Positions 61,476 through 64,000 of a DNA stretch of 64,000 bases are shown here, piece after piece. The position numbers and the translations under genes are program-made. The notes under the pieces were generated by a model. It saw only the letters and a program-made list of their open reading frames with translations, was not told the DNA's origin and ran no database searches. Every line of letters begins with the position of its first letter. Positions within the stretch are counted from its first letter, which is position 1. Origin of the DNA: Streptosporangium album (lineage in GTDB: Bacteria > Actinomycetota > Actinomycetes > Streptosporangiales > Streptosporangiaceae); NCBI RefSeq assembly GCF_014203795.1, contig NZ_JACHJU010000006.1:62001-126000 (forward strand), in the 5' to 3' direction.

Positions 61476-62768
61476 TCAGCGGTGCGGGGGGGCGATGCGG
61501 GCGCCGTCCATGGTGAAGAGCATCAGACGGGTGACGTCGACACCCACGCGGGCGGGTTCACCGGCCCGCCAGACGGGCCGGACGCCGAGACGGACGATCA
61601 GATCGGCCCGGCGATGGGTGCCCCCGGCGACCTGCTCCTGTTCCTGCTGGGGTTCGGGCTCGGAGCCGAACCCGGAGCCGGGCAGCAGTCGCCTGATGAC
61701 GGCCCGGGCCCGGCCGCCCGGAGCGGAGGCCGCCAGGTCCCGCGCCTTGCGACGGGGGTCGGGGGGCTCGGGGACGGCCACGGAGGGGATGCCGCTCTCG
61801 ACGTAGGCGAGCCACTCGTGGCCGTGGTACTCCAGTGTCCGGACGCGGCCGAGGAAGGTGGGGCCCTCGAACGTCTCGGGGACCGGGGCGAGGCAGTCCG
61901 GGCGCAGACCGACGATGATCTGGTGGCCGACGTGCTGGGAGATGGCGTAGGCCCGCGGATCGGTCCAAGGGATCATGATCTGGTGCGCCCCGAAGTCCAG
62001 CAGGATGAACTGGTTCTGCGGGGTGCGCACGGTGGCCGCGAGCAGGTTGAGCTGCTGGGAGCTGAGGAAGGCGGCGGTGAAGGCGGTGGCCGGGTCGTTG
62101 TAGACCTGGCCGGGGGTGCCGACGTCCTGGAGCACGCCCCGGTTCATGATGGCGATCCGGTCGGCCAGCGTCAGGGCCTCGACCTGGTCGTGGGTCACGT
62201 AGATCGTGGTCACGCCGAGCGAGCGGACCAGCGAGGAGATCTCCATCCGGAGTTCGGTGCGCATGCCCGCGTCGAGGTTGGAGAGGGGCTCGTCCATCAG
62301 GAAGAGCGAGGGCTGGCGGACGATCGCCCTGCCCATCGCGACGCGCTGGCGCTGGCCGCCGGAGAGCGTTCCAGGGCGGCGGTCGAGGGTCTCGTCGATG
62401 TGCAGCGCCTTGGACAGCTCCGTCACCCGTTCCCGGACCATCGCCGGATCGGCCTTGGCGATCTCCAGGGGGAAGGCCATGTTGCCGCGCACCGTCCGGT
62501 GCGGGTAGAGCGCGCCGTTCTGGAAGACCATCGCGACGTCACGGTCGCGCGGGGCGAGGTCGTTGGCCAGGTCGCCGCCCAGCCACAGATCTCCGGTGGT
62601 GATCTCCTCCAGGCCGGCGATCATCCGGAGGAGAGTGGACTTGCCGCAACCGGAAGGGCCCAGCAGGACCAGGAACTCCCCGTTCTCGGCGCGCAGGTTC
62701 ATTCGATCGACCGCGAGGTACCCGCCGGGGTAGACCTTGCTCACATTGTCGAGGACGACGGTACCCAT
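61476..62768 (-). CDS. msiK: MsiK/MalK-like sugar ABC transporter ATPase
   Basis: This 430-residue ATPase of the MalK/UgpC family energises sugar importers. Walker A is GPSGCGKST (37-45), the signature LSGGQ at 135-139, and Walker B ends in Asp159 (SLFLMDEP). A C-terminal TOBE-like domain follows, interrupted at about residues 325-390 by a Pro/Arg/Glu-rich insert (PEPQQEQEQ region) not usual in the family. The ATG at 62768 was chosen because GGGAGGAACG lies upstream. In streptomycetes MsiK serves several sugar systems; here both cebEFG and malEFG lack their own ATPase, which fits this role. Confidence 0.85.
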   Translation of the reverse strand: MGTVVLDNVSKVYPGGYLAVDRMNLRAENGEFLVLLGPSGCGKSTLLRMIAGLEEITTGDLWLGGDLANDLAPRDRDVAMVFQNGALYPHRTVRGNMAFPLEIAKADPAMVRERVTELSKALHIDETLDRRPGTLSGGQRQRVAMGRAIVRQPSLFLMDEPLSNLDAGMRTELRMEISSLVRSLGVTTIYVTHDQVEALTLADRIAIMNRGVLQDVGTPGQVYNDPATAFTAAFLSSQQLNLLAATVRTPQNQFILLDFGAHQIMIPWTDPRAYAISQHVGHQIIVGLRPDCLAPVPETFEGPTFLGRVRTLEYHGHEWLAYVESGIPSVAVPEPPDPRRKARDLAASAPGGRARAVIRRLLPGSGFGSEPEPQQEQEQVAGGTHRRADLIVRLGVRPVWRAGEPARVGVDVTRLMLFTMDGARIAPPHR

Positions 62769-63076
62769 GCGCGCTCGTTCCTCCCGGACCATGTTGCCCG
62801 GATCCAGCCTTGTGATTGATGAGGTAGTACATCGCGCTACTTGCCCATGTGTCCATAGGTGTTGTTAGAAATCGCACATCTACCGGTTACTTCGCTTTTT
62901 TTCGACTATTAGGAAAGTTTCGAGTCAGAAGACATCGGGCCACAACTGGATCAACGCCCGTAACGATGGGCGGGGATGTTACGGTTTGCACAAAGTTTCG
63001 GTAACGCGTTTCATGCCCGGAGAGCTGAACGTCTCCTGGCTTGCACGCGATTCAGTCGCATGGTGGGGTACGTCTG
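62769..63076. other. Regulatory region between the ATPase and the second LacI gene
   Basis: This 308-base divergent gap is AT-richer near 62850-62925 and must contain promoters for both genes. A weak inverted pair GTAG/CTAC lies at 62824-62840. No gene is seen. Confidence 0.5.
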
Positions 63077-64000
63077 ATGGATGGCGAGATCACGCATACG
63101 CCCCGATCCCGACCTGATGGCGCGGGGATCCGGCTGGCCGACATCGCCGCGCAGGCGGGGGTCAGCGAGGCCACGGTCAGCCGGGTGCTCAACGGCAAAC
63201 CGGGCGTGTCGCAGGGGACCAGGCAGGCGGTGCTGACGGCGCTGGACCTGATGGGGTACGAGCGTCCGCAGCGGCTGCGCCAGCGCAGCAACGGGCTGAT
63301 CGGCCTGGTCACCCCGGAGCTGGACAACCCGATCTTCCCGGCGTTCGCCCAGGCGATCGAGAAGGCGCTGACCCAGCACGGCTACACCCCCGTGCTCTGC
63401 ACCCAGCTCCCCGGCGGTGCCCCCGAGGACGAGTTCACCGAGCTGCTGATCGATCGCGGGGTGAGCGGCATCGTCTTCGTCTCCGGGCTGCACGCCGACA
63501 CCACGGCCAAAATGGACCGTTACGCCCGGCTGACCGACCGCGGCCTGCCCATCGTCCTGCTGGACGGCTACAGCGGCCAGATCAAGGCGCCGTTCATCTC
63601 TCCCGACGACCGGGCGGCGGCGCGGCTGGCCGTACAGCATCTGGTGGATCTGGGGCACGAGCGGATCGGCCTGGCCGTCGGGCCGCGCCGGTTCGTGCCG
63701 GTGATCCGCAAGATCGAGGGGTACCGGCAGGCGATGGCGCAGCTGCTGGGCGCGACCGAGGTGGACGAGCTGATCTCGCACTCGCTGTTCTCGGTGGAGG
63801 GTGGGCAGGCGGCGGCGGCGCAGTTGCTGGAGCGTGGCTGCACCGGGATCGTGTGTGCGTCGGATCTGATGGCGCTGGGCGCGATCCGGGCCTGCCGGGA
63901 CCGGGGGCTGTCGGTCCCGGGGGAGGTCTCGGTGGTCGGATTCGACGACTCGCCGCTGATCGCGTTCACCGATCCGCCGCTGACCACCGTGCGCAAACCC
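63077..64000 (+). CDS. Second LacI family regulator, near-identical paralogue of MalR (runs off the window)
   Basis: The first 308 residues of a LacI-type repressor have the same helix-turn-helix as the regulator at 59636. The two genes align without gaps at a constant offset of 3456 bases. The stretch 63587-63968 is identical to 60131-60512, while the middle and the N-terminal leader (MDGEITHTPRSRPDG) differ. The identical recognition helix suggests both bind the same operators. It is divergent from the MsiK-like gene and may control it. Confidence 0.9.
   Translation, partial: MDGEITHTPRSRPDGAGIRLADIAAQAGVSEATVSRVLNGKPGVSQGTRQAVLTALDLMGYERPQRLRQRSNGLIGLVTPELDNPIFPAFAQAIEKALTQHGYTPVLCTQLPGGAPEDEFTELLIDRGVSGIVFVSGLHADTTAKMDRYARLTDRGLPIVLLDGYSGQIKAPFISPDDRAAARLAVQHLVDLGHERIGLAVGPRRFVPVIRKIEGYRQAMAQLLGATEVDELISHSLFSVEGGQAAAAQLLERGCTGIVCASDLMALGAIRACRDRGLSVPGEVSVVGFDDSPLIAFTDPPLTTVRKP

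Overview
The DNA is uniformly GC-rich with GTG and TTG starts, tightly overlapping operons, and a cebR-type cellobiose system, MalEFG-type maltose system, spore-associated-protein-like gene and actinobacterial c-di-AMP riboswitch leader. This points to a filamentous actinomycete, most likely of the Streptosporangiales (Streptosporangium/Nonomuraea type). That placement is inference; no rRNA or species marker is present. No tRNA, CRISPR array or prophage was seen.

Layout. 1-2358 (minus): cytochrome bd genes cydA-cydB-cydD, with an unusually compact CydA. A divergent PadR regulator and its HAAS-type partner follow, then an HD hydrolase and a pentapeptide-repeat membrane protein. 6.0-7.2 kb: a decayed secreted nuclease. 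7.6-12.0 kb: an IclR regulator divergent from a four-gene osmoprotectant-type ABC transporter, then thioredoxin. 12.7-16.0 kb: a SapA-like remnant, class II DAHP synthase and an FAD monooxygenase. 16.4-19.3 kb: a GntR-TetR fusion regulator, acetyltransferase, alpha/beta hydrolase and a SARP relic. 19.3-23.4 kb: an MFS-GAF-amidohydrolase operon with a divergent RpiR regulator. 23.4-30.7 kb: mutarotase and a complete ceb region (cebR, bglC, cebG, cebF, cebE) with two perfect TGGGAGCGCTCCCA operators. 30.9-31.8 kb: a secreted CHAP hydrolase with a c-di-AMP riboswitch leader. 32.1-33.6 kb: SDR plus TetR.

33.7-40.4 kb is the most distinctive region. It holds a glycopolymer cluster with a 683-residue protein fusing CMP-nonulosonate synthetase, KdsC-like phosphatase and NeuB-type synthase, a family 2 glycosyltransferase, and three sialyl/polysialyltransferase-like genes. 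It probably makes and polymerises a sialic-acid-like (Neu5Ac, Kdn or related) surface glycan. 40.5-46.6 kb holds CsbD, a secreted esterase, an AEC transporter, a glycolipid-binding-domain protein and a beta-helix protein divergent from a TetR with a C-terminal Cys cluster.

46.6-51.3 kb is a mobile-element graveyard. It contains an IS200/IS605-type element with intact TnpB but dead TnpA, fragments of IS701-, IS3- and IS110-like transposases, a 240-bp element with 40-bp inverted ends, and an ArsR plus cation transporter pair. 51.3-64.0 kb is a starch/maltodextrin region: a broken pullulanase, malE-malF-malG, alpha-glucosidase, a LacI-type regulator, an ACT protein, an MsiK-like ATPase, and a second LacI paralogue running off the window. 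The lone MsiK-like ATPase could energise both the Mal and Ceb importers, neither of which has its own ATPase here.
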